Source of the DNA: Porphyromonadaceae bacterium
Lineage (GTDB): Bacteria; Bacteroidota; Bacteroidia; Bacteroidales; Dysgonomonadaceae
Assembly: GCA_021372865.1 (NCBI GenBank)
Contig: JAJFTO010000004.1
Span: 62,001-126,000 of the forward strand
Length of the DNA stretch: 64,000 nucleotides
Reading direction: 5' to 3'
The notes beneath the pieces were generated by a model. That model worked only from the letters and a program-made list of their open reading frames with translations. It made no database searches and was not told where the DNA came from. This document shows, one piece after another, positions 27,891 to 39,187 of this stretch (within the stretch, counting starts at the first letter, position 1; every line of letters starts with the position of its first letter). The translations under genes and the position numbers were made by a program.

Positions 27891-29381
27891 ATGAGAAAAA
27901 TAGCATATATAATTGGACTTTTATCGGTATTGACACTCTTTGGATCCTGCTCCGATTTTTTGGATAAAGTTCCGTATGAAGACCCCAGTGCCGAGGCACT
28001 TACAGACGAAGCGTCGGCTATTGCCCTGGTAAATGGGGCTTATCAGCCGCTACAGCGTCCCAAATTATACAACATGAGAATCTGGACGCTCGATATCATT
28101 GCAGGAAACAGCGAAGTGGGTGCTGGTGGAGGCACCGACGGGATAGAGACTGTTACCTTGGCAAATTTTGTAGCTACAGCCGACAATGCAGCTGCACTGG
28201 ACATATGGCGAGGTCCCAATCCCGGGATACTATACTGCAATACGGTATTGGAAAATGTGCCGAAGATGGATATCGACGAATCGTTGAAAAACCGTTCTAT
28301 CGGAGAAGCGAAGTTTCTTCGTGCCCACTATTATTTCATTCTGGTGCAGCTTTTCGGAGATGTCCCGATGACGGTCTCTACACCGAAACCTGGAGACAAC
28401 CTGCTGCCCGAACGTACCGACAAGATGACCATCTACAACGAGGTGATAATTCCTGACTTGAAGGATGCAATTGAATTGTTGCCGGTCAGGGAAACATATT
28501 CGGGAAGCGACATCGGGCGTGCTTCAAAGGGTGCGGCTGCCGGCATGCTGGCAAAGGTTTACCTGACATTGGGAATGTATGCAGAATCACTACAGATGAG
28601 TGAATTGGTAGAGAGCCTCGGTTATACCCTGAATCCCGATTACAGCGATAGCTTCGGGGGTGAAGAACGGCATAAGAACACAGCAGAGTCGCTATTTGAG
28701 GTGCAATATTACGGACTGACCAAGGCTGGTTTCTGGAGTGATGAAAACCAGGCCAACTGGCTAAGCACTTACATGGGGCCGCGTAATACAGGATGGGTTG
28801 GCGGTGCTTATGGCTGGAACCAACCGACACAGGAGTTCGTGGATCAATATGAGAATGGAGATTTGCGTAAAGACAAAACCATCCTGTATGAGGGAGGTCC
28901 CGATTTCGACGGCAAATCATACAAGGCAAATATGTCGAACACGGGTTACAATGTTCGTAAGTTCCTCGTGCCGCTGTCCGTTTCTCCCGATTATAATACC
29001 AACTCTGCAAACATTGTGGTATTGCGTTTTGCCGATGTGTTGTTGATGAAAGCTGAAGCGCTGAATGAGCTGGGGAGAACAACAGAAGCAGAAGAGCCAT
29101 TGTACCAGGTGCGTAAAAGAGCAGGCCTGACGAATCGGGGAGATGTGGAAAATCTCACAACCGAACAGATGAGAGAGAAAATCAGAAATGAACGTCGCAT
29201 TGAACTGGCCTTCGAAGGACATCGCTGGTTCGATATCATCAGGTGGGATAACGGACAGTATGCATTAGACTTCCTGCACTCCATCGGTAAAATCAACGCG
29301 ACGCAGAAACACCTGTTGTTTCCTATCCCGCAAAAGGAGAGAGATGCCAATCCTAATCTCACACAAAATCAAGGATATTAA
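27891..29381 (+). CDS. SusD-like surface lipoprotein
   Basis: Outer-leaflet lipoprotein that caps the SusC barrel and binds the glycan. A lipobox ends at Cys20 (LTLFGSC), followed by SDFLDKVPYEDP, the usual SusD/RagB start. The C-terminal block RNERRIELAFEGHRWFDIIRW is the SusD family hallmark, and the protein ends in NQGY. Length 496 aa is typical. It forms a unit with the upstream SusC and the downstream SusE/F-like protein. Confidence 0.95.
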   Translation: MRKIAYIIGLLSVLTLFGSCSDFLDKVPYEDPSAEALTDEASAIALVNGAYQPLQRPKLYNMRIWTLDIIAGNSEVGAGGGTDGIETVTLANFVATADNAAALDIWRGPNPGILYCNTVLENVPKMDIDESLKNRSIGEAKFLRAHYYFILVQLFGDVPMTVSTPKPGDNLLPERTDKMTIYNEVIIPDLKDAIELLPVRETYSGSDIGRASKGAAAGMLAKVYLTLGMYAESLQMSELVESLGYTLNPDYSDSFGGEERHKNTAESLFEVQYYGLTKAGFWSDENQANWLSTYMGPRNTGWVGGAYGWNQPTQEFVDQYENGDLRKDKTILYEGGPDFDGKSYKANMSNTGYNVRKFLVPLSVSPDYNTNSANIVVLRFADVLLMKAEALNELGRTTEAEEPLYQVRKRAGLTNRGDVENLTTEQMREKIRNERRIELAFEGHRWFDIIRWDNGQYALDFLHSIGKINATQKHLLFPIPQKERDANPNLTQNQGY

Positions 29382-29401
29382 TATCAAAAAGAGAAACTGT
29401 T

Positions 29402-30844
29402 ATGAAGATATACAGATTACTATTTTTACTGTCGTTGGGGGTTACACTGTTTGTAGGGTGTGCCGACGATAATTACATGGAACTGGACAAGGGAAGTGGT
29501 CCGCTGGAAATAACTGCTTCATCGGCTGAAATCGACCTGGATGCTGCAAATCCAACTTCTGAAGCCCTGAAATTGTCATGGACAACCGGTTCCAACCAGG
29601 GTACCAATGCCGGAATCAGCTATACCTTTCAGATGGATTTGCAGGGTAACAATTTTGCCGGGGGCGTATCAATTGATTTGGGAAGGGGTGTATACGAAAA
29701 AATCTACAAGAACGAAGCGCTGAACGAGATATTGCTAAATGATTTTGGTGTTGAAGTAAATAAGGAGGTGGTACTGGAGGCCCGTGTTATTGCTACGATC
29801 GCTGCAGAGGGTGTCGAGCCTGAGATTTCAAACCTGCTACGCCTCTCGGTCAAAACACACAAACCGATTACAAAAACATTGTACATGCTGGGTGATGCAA
29901 CACCCAACGGATGGAATGCCGACGATGCCACCGAAATGCGCCCCGTCAGCAATGTTCCCAAAGGGTTTACCTGGACCGGATCGCTTTCGCCAGGAAAATT
30001 CAAATTTATCGCCACGCCGGGAGAGTTTGCTCCCTCTTACAACAAGGGAGAGAGCGATACGAAACTCTATCTGCGCGAAAGTTTTGATGATCCCTACGAC
30101 GAACAGTTCGAAATAACTGAAGGAGGAACCTATACGGTAAAAGTGAATTTGATTACGATGACAATCAGTATTGTAAGAGGTGAAGGACCGGAATATAGCG
30201 AATTGTGGTTTGTAGGCAATCCCACCGGATGGAGTTTTCAGCCGATGACCGTGAATCCTGTGGATCCGTTTATCTTCCATTACAATGGTGACCTTTCAGC
30301 CGGGGGTGAATTCAAAATAGGAACTGCCGCTGGAAACTGGGACGCACCCTTTTTCCGTCCCACTGTTGATAAGACAGCAGAAGGCATAGGCCTCGATGTG
30401 GACAAATGGGCGGGTGATCCTGATTATAAATGGAACATTACTGGCGGCTTATATAAAATCAAACTGGATACACGGGACATGAAGATAGATATCGTTCCAT
30501 TTGTGCCATTTGAAATGATTTACCTCGTAGGCGATGCTTCACCCAACGGGTGGGATATTGGCAATGCCACTCCCATGACGGCCACAGCCGATCCCTACAA
30601 GTTCACATGGAGTGGATCACTTAAGGGCGGAGAGCTGAAGTTTACATGCGACAAGCAATCCGATTGGAATGGTGCCTGGTTTTTGGCGAGCGAAGCGGAT
30701 AAATCACCTACGGGGCAGACAGAACAGATACTGTTTAATTATCCTGGTGCTGGTGTAGACTACAAGTGGAGGATTTCGGAATCCGGCACTTATAAAATCG
30801 AACTCGATCAGTTAAAAGAAACCATCACCATTCAAAAACAATAA
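29402..30844 (+). CDS. SusE/SusF-like surface glycan-binding lipoprotein with three repeats
   Basis: Lipoprotein (lipobox VTLFVGC at Cys20) with an N-terminal SusE domain (about 30-155), then three tandem SusF-like carbohydrate-binding repeats. Each begins with the same motif: LYMLGDATPNGWN (about 160), LWFVGNPTGWS (about 272) and IYLVGDASPNGWD (about 377). Repeats two and three end in similar strands (KIKLDTRDMKIDIVP, KIELDQLKETITIQK). In starch systems these repeats bind alpha-glucan helices; here dextran is the likelier ligand given the GH66 gene that follows. Length 480 aa. Confidence 0.9.
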   Translation: MKIYRLLFLLSLGVTLFVGCADDNYMELDKGSGPLEITASSAEIDLDAANPTSEALKLSWTTGSNQGTNAGISYTFQMDLQGNNFAGGVSIDLGRGVYEKIYKNEALNEILLNDFGVEVNKEVVLEARVIATIAAEGVEPEISNLLRLSVKTHKPITKTLYMLGDATPNGWNADDATEMRPVSNVPKGFTWTGSLSPGKFKFIATPGEFAPSYNKGESDTKLYLRESFDDPYDEQFEITEGGTYTVKVNLITMTISIVRGEGPEYSELWFVGNPTGWSFQPMTVNPVDPFIFHYNGDLSAGGEFKIGTAAGNWDAPFFRPTVDKTAEGIGLDVDKWAGDPDYKWNITGGLYKIKLDTRDMKIDIVPFVPFEMIYLVGDASPNGWDIGNATPMTATADPYKFTWSGSLKGGELKFTCDKQSDWNGAWFLASEADKSPTGQTEQILFNYPGAGVDYKWRISESGTYKIELDQLKETITIQKQ

Positions 30845-30856
30845 ACAAACAAGGAT

Positions 30857-30890
30857 GATTTGCCGCACCGGATGAGCGGTGCGGCAAATC
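30857..30890 (+). repeat. Strong 14-bp hairpin inside the dextran PUL transcript
   Basis: Arms 30857-30870 and 30877-30890 are perfect reverse complements with a GATGAG loop. It lies between the SusE/F-like and GH66 genes, 12 bases after the former and 13 bases before the latter. No T-run follows, so full termination is unlikely. It may stabilise the upstream susCDE mRNA or weaken read-through to the enzymes. Confidence 0.75.
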
Positions 30891-30903
30891 TCCGATTCAA
30901 ATT

Positions 30904-32658
30904 ATGATCAAAAAAATCACCTTTCTGTTTTTACTCTGTTTGCTGACATTGATTTCATGCAAAGATGATTATGATACCAAAAATAATCCGATAACTTATG
31001 GAGATACCTATCTGTCGGTTGACATCACTACCGATAAGTCGGTATACAAACCCGGGGAGACTGTCCGTTTTACTTTGAAAGAAAAACCTTCCGGTAACCC
31101 AAAAGTGCGTTATTCGCACCTTGGAAAAGTAATAAAGGAGGAAGAGCTGCAGGGGACAAGCTGGTCATGGATTGCACCAGCAGAAGACTTCAAAGGGTAC
31201 ATGGTTGATATTTACGAAGATGATGGAAAAGAAGAAAGAATTTATAACACCATTGCTGTGGATGTTTCTTCCGACTGGACAAAGTTTCCCCGTTACGGCT
31301 TTCTCTCTTCGTATGGTGATCTGTCGAAGACGCAGATTGGGAAAAATATTGAGTTTTTAAACCGTTACCACATAAACGGGGTGCAATTTTATGACTGGAT
31401 GCACGACCACCACCGCCCGCTGGCAGGAACCGTAGATAATCCGCTGTCCCAGTGGTCCGATCTCATTGGTCGTACCAACTATCTCTCTACAGTGAAAAGT
31501 TATATTGATGCCGCACACGGGAGAGGAATGAAAACGATGTTTTACAATCTCGCTTTCGGCGCATTGAGCAATGCGGCGGCGGATGGTGTAAAGGAGGAGT
31601 GGTATATTTTCAAGGATGCCAACCGCTCCGTTAAAGACAGTCACCACCTTGATTCCCCCTTTCGCAGTAGTATTTACCTCACAAATCCGGCAAACAATGC
31701 GTGGCAGAACTATCTCATAGCACGTCATAACGATGTATACCGGGTATTCGATTTCGACGGTTATCATATTGATCAGCTGGGTAACCGGGGAGCAGTATAC
31801 GATTATGACGGCAACCTGCTTAACTTGGAGGAGACTTATGCGCCTTTTATAACTGCCATGAAGCAGTCCCGTCCCGACAAAAGGTTGGTGATGAATGCGG
31901 TTAGCCAGTTTGGGCAAAGTTATATATCCCAAAACGAGGTCGATTTTCTCTATACCGAAGTGTGGGATGAAAGCAAAACTTTTGGAGAGCTGGCAAATGT
32001 GATCCTTGAAAACAATGCCTATTCGGATAACAAGAAGCAGACCGTGCTGGCTGCTTATGTTAACTATGCAAAATCCAGCAGCTCTGGTTATGTAAACGCA
32101 CCGGGTGTGTTGTTGACCAACGCGGTGATATTCTCGTTCGGAGGAGCTCACCTTGAACTGGGTGAACACTACCTGGCAAACGAATACTTCCCCAATTCGA
32201 ACCTGCAGATGAAGAAAGAGTTGAAGGAGGCTTTGGTTTGTTACTACGATTTTCTTGTGGCTTATCAGAATCTTTTACGTGACGGAGGAGCACTTGCTTC
32301 GTTCAGTGTGCAGTCGGCCAACAACCGGGCCAGGTTTGAAAACTGGCCTGCATCACAGGGAGCCGTAGCCGTTACCGGCAAAAGATTTACAGACAAGGAA
32401 GTGATCCATCTGTTTAATTTCTCTGATGCAAACTCCATGGAGTGGAGAGATACCAATGGAACCCAAAAAGAGCCTCTGGCCATCATCGGTGCTGAAATAA
32501 AAGTGACAGTGAACCGCCCTGTGAAAAAAATCTGGTTTGCTTCGCCCGATATAAATGGAGGAGCAGCCAGAACGCTCGACTTCACACAGGCAGGGAATGA
32601 AGTCAGGTTCACACTTCCGTCGTTGAAGTATTGGGACATGATTGTCATCGAGTATTAA
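30904..32658 (+). CDS. GH66 endo-dextranase
   Basis: Endo-acting enzyme cleaving alpha-1,6-glucosidic bonds in dextran. Lipobox at LTLISC indicates a surface or periplasmic lipoprotein. An N-terminal Ig-like domain (VDITTDKSVYKPGETVRFTL) precedes the barrel with the GH66 signatures RYHINGVQFYDWMHDHHRPL. The candidate nucleophile is Asp290 in FDGYHIDQLG and the acid/base Glu352 in FLYTEVWDE, at the positions expected from streptococcal dextranases. The C-terminal beta domain ends in YWDMIVIEY. Length 584 aa fits GH66 without the cyclisation insert of CITases. This gene defines the PUL target as dextran-like glucan. Confidence 0.9.
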   Translation: MIKKITFLFLLCLLTLISCKDDYDTKNNPITYGDTYLSVDITTDKSVYKPGETVRFTLKEKPSGNPKVRYSHLGKVIKEEELQGTSWSWIAPAEDFKGYMVDIYEDDGKEERIYNTIAVDVSSDWTKFPRYGFLSSYGDLSKTQIGKNIEFLNRYHINGVQFYDWMHDHHRPLAGTVDNPLSQWSDLIGRTNYLSTVKSYIDAAHGRGMKTMFYNLAFGALSNAAADGVKEEWYIFKDANRSVKDSHHLDSPFRSSIYLTNPANNAWQNYLIARHNDVYRVFDFDGYHIDQLGNRGAVYDYDGNLLNLEETYAPFITAMKQSRPDKRLVMNAVSQFGQSYISQNEVDFLYTEVWDESKTFGELANVILENNAYSDNKKQTVLAAYVNYAKSSSSGYVNAPGVLLTNAVIFSFGGAHLELGEHYLANEYFPNSNLQMKKELKEALVCYYDFLVAYQNLLRDGGALASFSVQSANNRARFENWPASQGAVAVTGKRFTDKEVIHLFNFSDANSMEWRDTNGTQKEPLAIIGAEIKVTVNRPVKKIWFASPDINGGAARTLDFTQAGNEVRFTLPSLKYWDMIVIEY

Positions 32659-32679
32659 CTATCACGTAAAAGAAATTTG

Positions 32680-35178
32680 ATGAAGTACCTACAATTTATA
32701 TTACTGCTAACTCTCTTCACTCCTTTTGTCATCTATGCACAACAAGGTGGTAGATCGAAGGAGGTTACCTCATATACAAAAGAAGGGAATAGGGTTGTGT
32801 TTAACACGGAAGATGGATCGAGGCTGTCACTGGACTTTCTCAGCAACTCCGTCGTGAAAATATGGTTCGATCCCCATGGCACATTTGTTCGCAAAAATAA
32901 ATCGTTTGCAGTAATCAACGAGGACCTCGAAAATATGGGGAAGATAGCGGTGAACGACGAACCATCATCCTACGAGATATACACTTCCAGGCTCCGAATC
33001 AGGATGAACAAGAGCCCGATGCAACTACAGATTTTTGATAAGTGGCAAAAACTGTTGTTCAGCGATTATAAGGAGATCGGTCACGTGTCTGACTCCACGG
33101 CGAAGAAAGCTTACAAGGTATTGCGAGACGACGAACAGTTTTTCGGTTTGGGAGAAAAGGCCGGGCCTCTCAATCGACGCGGACGGGAGTACAAGATGTG
33201 GAACAGCGACCGCCCCTGCTACAGTGTAAACGAGGATCCGCTATATAAAAGTATACCCTTCTTTATGAGTAGTTACCAATATGGGATTTTCCTTGATAAT
33301 ACTTATAAAACAGAATTCAAATTTGGTACAGAGTCCAATGAATATTATTCGTTTGAGGCACCAGACGGAGCATTTGTCTATTACTTTATTTTCGGGAAAG
33401 ATTATAAGGATATCCTGAGTCAGTATATCTCCCTGACAGGGAAACCTATTATGCCGCCTAAGTGGGCGTTTGGCTTCTCGCAAAGTCGTGGCCTTTACAC
33501 GAAAGAAGCACAGGCCTTGGAGGTGGCTGCCGAATTCCGTAAGCGTCAAATCCCATGCGATATTATCTATCAGGATATCGGTTGGACACAATATTTGCAG
33601 AATTTTGAATGGAGAGAGGGAAATTACAACAATCCAAGACAAATGCTCTCTACTTTAAATGAGCAAGGTTTTAAAGTGATTCTTTCACAGGATCCGGTGA
33701 TTTCGCAACCCAACGGAAAACAGTGGGCAGAAGCCGACAGTCTCGGTTATTTCGTAAAGGATTCCCGAACAGGGAAAGCGTATGATATGCCCTGGCCATG
33801 GGGAGGCAACTGTGGGGTGGTGGATTTTACCATTCCCGGGGTGGCCGACTGGTGGGGGAAATATCAGCAGAAACCATTAAATGATGGAGCTGCCGGATTC
33901 TGGACAGATATGGGCGAGCCGGCATGGAGCAATGAAGAGGATATTGACCGGCTTCATATGCAGCACCATATCGGTATGCACGATGAGATTCACAATGTGT
34001 ACGGACTGACCTGGGACAAGGTGGTAAAAGAGCAGTTTGAAAAGAGGAATCCTGGCAAACGAGTATTCCAGATGACGCGTGCAGCTTATGCCGGACTCCA
34101 GCGCTATACGTTTGGTTGGAGTGGCGATAGCGGCAATGGCAATGATCTCCTCGAAGGGTGGGGACAACTACAGAACCAGGTGGCGATTGGCATTTCTGCC
34201 GGATTGGGAGGTATTCCGTTCTGGACAACAGATATTTCCGGTTATTGTGGTGATATTACCGATTACCCGGCGATGGCAGAACTCTACACCCGGTGGATGC
34301 AGTTTGGCATTTTTAATCCATTGAGCCGTGCTCATCACGAAGGTGATAATGCGGTAGAACCTTGGATGTTTGGAGAAACAGCTGAGAAAAACAGCAAAGC
34401 TGCCATCGAGTTGAAATATCAGCTCTTTCCTTACCTGTACACTTATGCCCGGAAGGCGCATGATACAGGATTGCCTATTATGAGGGGGCTGTTTATGGAA
34501 TATCCCTACGACGAAGTGGCTCTGAAGGTCGAAGATCAGTTTATGTTTGGCGGGGAACTGCTTGTTGCGCCGGTACTGAAAAAGGGAGAAAGGGTGAAGC
34601 GTCTCTATCTGCCCGAAGGGGAGTGGATCGACTTTAACGATAAGAAGACCGTTTATTTAGGCGGCCAGCAGATTGCTTATCGCGCTCCCTTAAACGTGAT
34701 TCCGATCTTTGTGAAGAAAGGTTCCATCATCCCGATGATGCCGGTGATGCAATATATACACGAAAAGAAAGACTACCCGTTGTTTATTCATATTTTTCCC
34801 GACTATGAAGATGAAACGGCGGAATTTGAACTCTATGAAGACGAGGGAGAGAACCTCGATTATCACGATAACATCGCCTCAAGAACGCAGTTTACCTGTA
34901 CCACGCTGTCCGACGGATACCGTACGGAAATTGTACCGTCGGATAATGGATTCAAACAATCGGACAAAAGGAACATGATCCTGGCTTATCATCTCGATAA
35001 AATGCCTGTTTCGGTCACCGTGAATGGTAAAACAGCCAAAAAAACGGATGAAGCTTCTATTTACCGCACAGCGGAGAACGATGTTTCATCTATAGCATGG
35101 TGGTGGAGCGAGGAGTCGAATGAGTGTCGAGTGAAAATACCCGATCATAGAAAAAAGATAACCATATTAATTAATTAA
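32680..35178 (+). CDS. GH31 alpha-glucosidase
   Basis: Exo-enzyme releasing glucose from alpha-glucan oligosaccharides. Signal peptide at residues 1-21 (ends VIYAQQG). N-terminal beta-sandwich with FFGLGEKAGPLNRRG, then the barrel with the GH31 nucleophile Asp410 in GFWTDMGEPAW, the substrate-site block TRAAYAGLQRYTFGWSGDSGN and the PFWTTDISGY motif; proximal and distal beta domains follow. The length of 832 aa is typical. I use the ATG at 32680, one codon after a TTG. In this PUL an alpha-1,6-acting glucosidase (isomalto-oligosaccharides) is the expected role, inferred from the GH66 neighbour. Confidence 0.92.
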   Translation: MKYLQFILLLTLFTPFVIYAQQGGRSKEVTSYTKEGNRVVFNTEDGSRLSLDFLSNSVVKIWFDPHGTFVRKNKSFAVINEDLENMGKIAVNDEPSSYEIYTSRLRIRMNKSPMQLQIFDKWQKLLFSDYKEIGHVSDSTAKKAYKVLRDDEQFFGLGEKAGPLNRRGREYKMWNSDRPCYSVNEDPLYKSIPFFMSSYQYGIFLDNTYKTEFKFGTESNEYYSFEAPDGAFVYYFIFGKDYKDILSQYISLTGKPIMPPKWAFGFSQSRGLYTKEAQALEVAAEFRKRQIPCDIIYQDIGWTQYLQNFEWREGNYNNPRQMLSTLNEQGFKVILSQDPVISQPNGKQWAEADSLGYFVKDSRTGKAYDMPWPWGGNCGVVDFTIPGVADWWGKYQQKPLNDGAAGFWTDMGEPAWSNEEDIDRLHMQHHIGMHDEIHNVYGLTWDKVVKEQFEKRNPGKRVFQMTRAAYAGLQRYTFGWSGDSGNGNDLLEGWGQLQNQVAIGISAGLGGIPFWTTDISGYCGDITDYPAMAELYTRWMQFGIFNPLSRAHHEGDNAVEPWMFGETAEKNSKAAIELKYQLFPYLYTYARKAHDTGLPIMRGLFMEYPYDEVALKVEDQFMFGGELLVAPVLKKGERVKRLYLPEGEWIDFNDKKTVYLGGQQIAYRAPLNVIPIFVKKGSIIPMMPVMQYIHEKKDYPLFIHIFPDYEDETAEFELYEDEGENLDYHDNIASRTQFTCTTLSDGYRTEIVPSDNGFKQSDKRNMILAYHLDKMPVSVTVNGKTAKKTDEASIYRTAENDVSSIAWWWSEESNECRVKIPDHRKKITILIN

Positions 35179-35241
35179 AAAAGCATATAAAAGAATCCAT
35201 TGTAACCAAGACTTATGAATAAGGAACTTATAGACAAATGA

Positions 35242-37476
<2,235 letters not shown>

Positions 37477-37483
37477 AGAACAA

Positions 37484-37508
37484 AAAACGGGGCAATAAGC
37501 CCCGTTTT
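37484..37508. terminator. Bidirectional terminator after the dextran PUL
   Basis: Perfect 10-bp stem AAAACGGGGC/GCCCCGTTTT with loop AATAA. A and T runs on both sides make it work in either direction between the convergent GH97 and TraB/GumN-like genes. Confidence 0.9.
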
Positions 37509-37511
37509 CTA

Positions 37512-38414
37512 TTATTTTACAGCTTCCACACGATAACCCAGTTTTCTCAGTCCTTCAATTAAGCCCTCTTCTCCTGGAAGGTGAAGGCATCCCACGGCAA
37601 TAAATGAAGATTTTTCCTTCATGATTGCGGGTAGTTTCTCCAGCCATTTCTCATTGCGGTCTTTGTTCAGTGCATTTTTTTCCTCTACGCTGGAGGGACA
37701 GGGATCGTCGGGCAACTCTTTTACAGAGAGTGTATACAGGGCATCAATATCCTGTGCATGATAAGCTACCTGCAGCTCGTCCATCTGCTCTTTCAGTAGT
37801 TCGGGATGTTTTACCATGCAGATCAATAATTCTGCCTGTCTTTCCAATGTTTGTGCATTGAGCAACAGATGAATCTGATCTTCGGTGGTTTCCAGTCCGA
37901 TCACCGGGCGTGCACGCTTCAAAGCCTCCTCCTGGAAATACTGATCGAGTCCCTTCCCGGAAGAAAGGGAGGGGTAGTACTGTTGGTAGAGGGTTACAGA
38001 TATCAGATTTGAGAGGAGTGACGGTTTGAGGGTACCCAGTTGATCCAAACCGACACCCATCAGCCGAGTCAAGATGCTGTCGAGCAATGCCACCTCTTCC
38101 TGTGATAAAAGTGAATCATAGGTGACACCGGCTGGCATGGTGGATTCACCCATAATTTTCATCTGCATCTGAGCCATATCGCTCATGTCCAACTCTCCCA
38201 CCATCTGAGTTGTGCTTTCAAACGCATCCTTTACTCCCGAAACGGAATCGAGAAAGGAAACAGTTACCAGATGATGTGTGCCGTAGAGATAGGAAGGCTG
38301 CTCAAGCCCATTACCGGATACTTCCCACAATAAAGAGCCGGTGCCTCGTGACGAGGCACCAATGCAGGAAAGCAACAGTGTGAATGTTGCAAGTAAAAAT
38401 ATATATTTTTTCAC
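37512..38414 (-). CDS. TraB/GumN family lipoprotein
   Basis: A 300-aa exported protein with a lipobox (TLLLSC at Cys17). It starts its domain with LLWEVSGNGLEQPSYLYGTHHLV and ends with KSSFIAVGCLHLPGEEGLIEGLRKLGYRVEAV; both blocks are the paired GxxH-type motifs of the TraB/GumN (TIKI/erythromycin-esterase-like) superfamily. These motifs resemble metalloprotease sites, but the bacterial function is unknown. It is transcribed leftward, 37 bases after ferritin. Confidence 0.85.
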   Translation of the reverse strand: MKKYIFLLATFTLLLSCIGASSRGTGSLLWEVSGNGLEQPSYLYGTHHLVTVSFLDSVSGVKDAFESTTQMVGELDMSDMAQMQMKIMGESTMPAGVTYDSLLSQEEVALLDSILTRLMGVGLDQLGTLKPSLLSNLISVTLYQQYYPSLSSGKGLDQYFQEEALKRARPVIGLETTEDQIHLLLNAQTLERQAELLICMVKHPELLKEQMDELQVAYHAQDIDALYTLSVKELPDDPCPSSVEEKNALNKDRNEKWLEKLPAIMKEKSSFIAVGCLHLPGEEGLIEGLRKLGYRVEAVK

Positions 38415-38451
38415 AAAATTTTTTTCACTGAAATATTAAAAAATCTCTCAT

Positions 38452-38970
38452 TTAAGGATTTACGGAAGTGTCGAGAGGCGTGTATTTCCTCTGTGCCAGT
38501 TCCTTGTCCATAGTGTAGATTCCAAATCCGTTGCCGCCAATCAGTTTCAGGCTGTCAATCATTGCCTGGGCTGTTTCCTCCTCTTCCACCTGTTCATTTA
38601 CAAACCACTGCAACATGTTTTCGGTAGCATAGTCGTTCTCTTTGCGTGCAAGCGAAACCAAATTGTTGATGAGCGAGGTAACAATTCTCTCATGTTTCAG
38701 CGTGTCTTGAAAAGCATTCAACAGTGACTCCCAGGAGGTATCTACCTTTTCAATCGGTGTTAACTCCACTTTATTCCCTTTTGAAATAAGATAATTCATG
38801 AACTTGATTGCATGATCCTGTTCTTCCTGAAACTGTACCTTAAACCAGTTGGCAAAACCCGGAAGGCCAGTGTGTGAAAAATGTGCTGACATTGACAAAT
38901 AGAGATAGGCCGACCAAAACTCGGCATTAATCTGCTTATTAATAGCAGTTTCCAATTCTTTGCTAACCAT
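38452..38970 (-). CDS. ftnA: Ferritin
   Basis: Iron storage and detoxification protein (172 aa) forming a 24-mer cage. The ferroxidase-centre ligands are visible: Glu17 in INAEFWSAYLYLSMSAHF, Glu50 and His53 in QFQEEQDHAIKF, Glu94-region in helix C and the EE pair in NEQVEEEETAQ. This is the FtnA type of non-haem bacterial ferritin. It lies upstream of the TraB/GumN-like gene on the same strand; no iron-responsive site is recognisable in its leader. Confidence 0.95.
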   Translation of the reverse strand: MVSKELETAINKQINAEFWSAYLYLSMSAHFSHTGLPGFANWFKVQFQEEQDHAIKFMNYLISKGNKVELTPIEKVDTSWESLLNAFQDTLKHERIVTSLINNLVSLARKENDYATENMLQWFVNEQVEEEETAQAMIDSLKLIGGNGFGIYTMDKELAQRKYTPLDTSVNP

Positions 38971-39108
38971 ATTTTTTTATTTTTTATTCGTTAAATGTTT
39001 CCAATAATGTTAAAACGTTCTCAACTCAAAAATGTTTAACTAAAAAGGTCGGAACTTGTTGCTTTTATCAAAAAAAAAGAGTTGTTCCTGACTATTTAAA
39101 TTAATTGC

Positions 39109-39116
39109 TATCTTTG
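39109..39116 (+). promoter_or_regulatory. -7 element upstream of serine palmitoyltransferase
   Basis: TATCTTTG, an exact TAnnTTTG match, 71 bases before the ATG. No TTTG at the -33 position. Confidence 0.45.
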
Positions 39117-39187
39117 CATTTGGTCTTTTGAAAAATTGATTCTTCTTGCTCTGTTTTTTGAAGAAGTTTAATTTTAATTTCCTTTAG

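Noticed and set aside
28486-29100. 204-aa open frame on the minus strand inside the SusD gene
   Set aside because: Overlaps the SusD hallmark region; composition is that of a reverse-strand shadow.
31357-32169. 270-aa open frame on the minus strand inside the GH66 gene
   Set aside because: Antisense shadow of a well-supported gene; no recognisable domain, promoter or start context.
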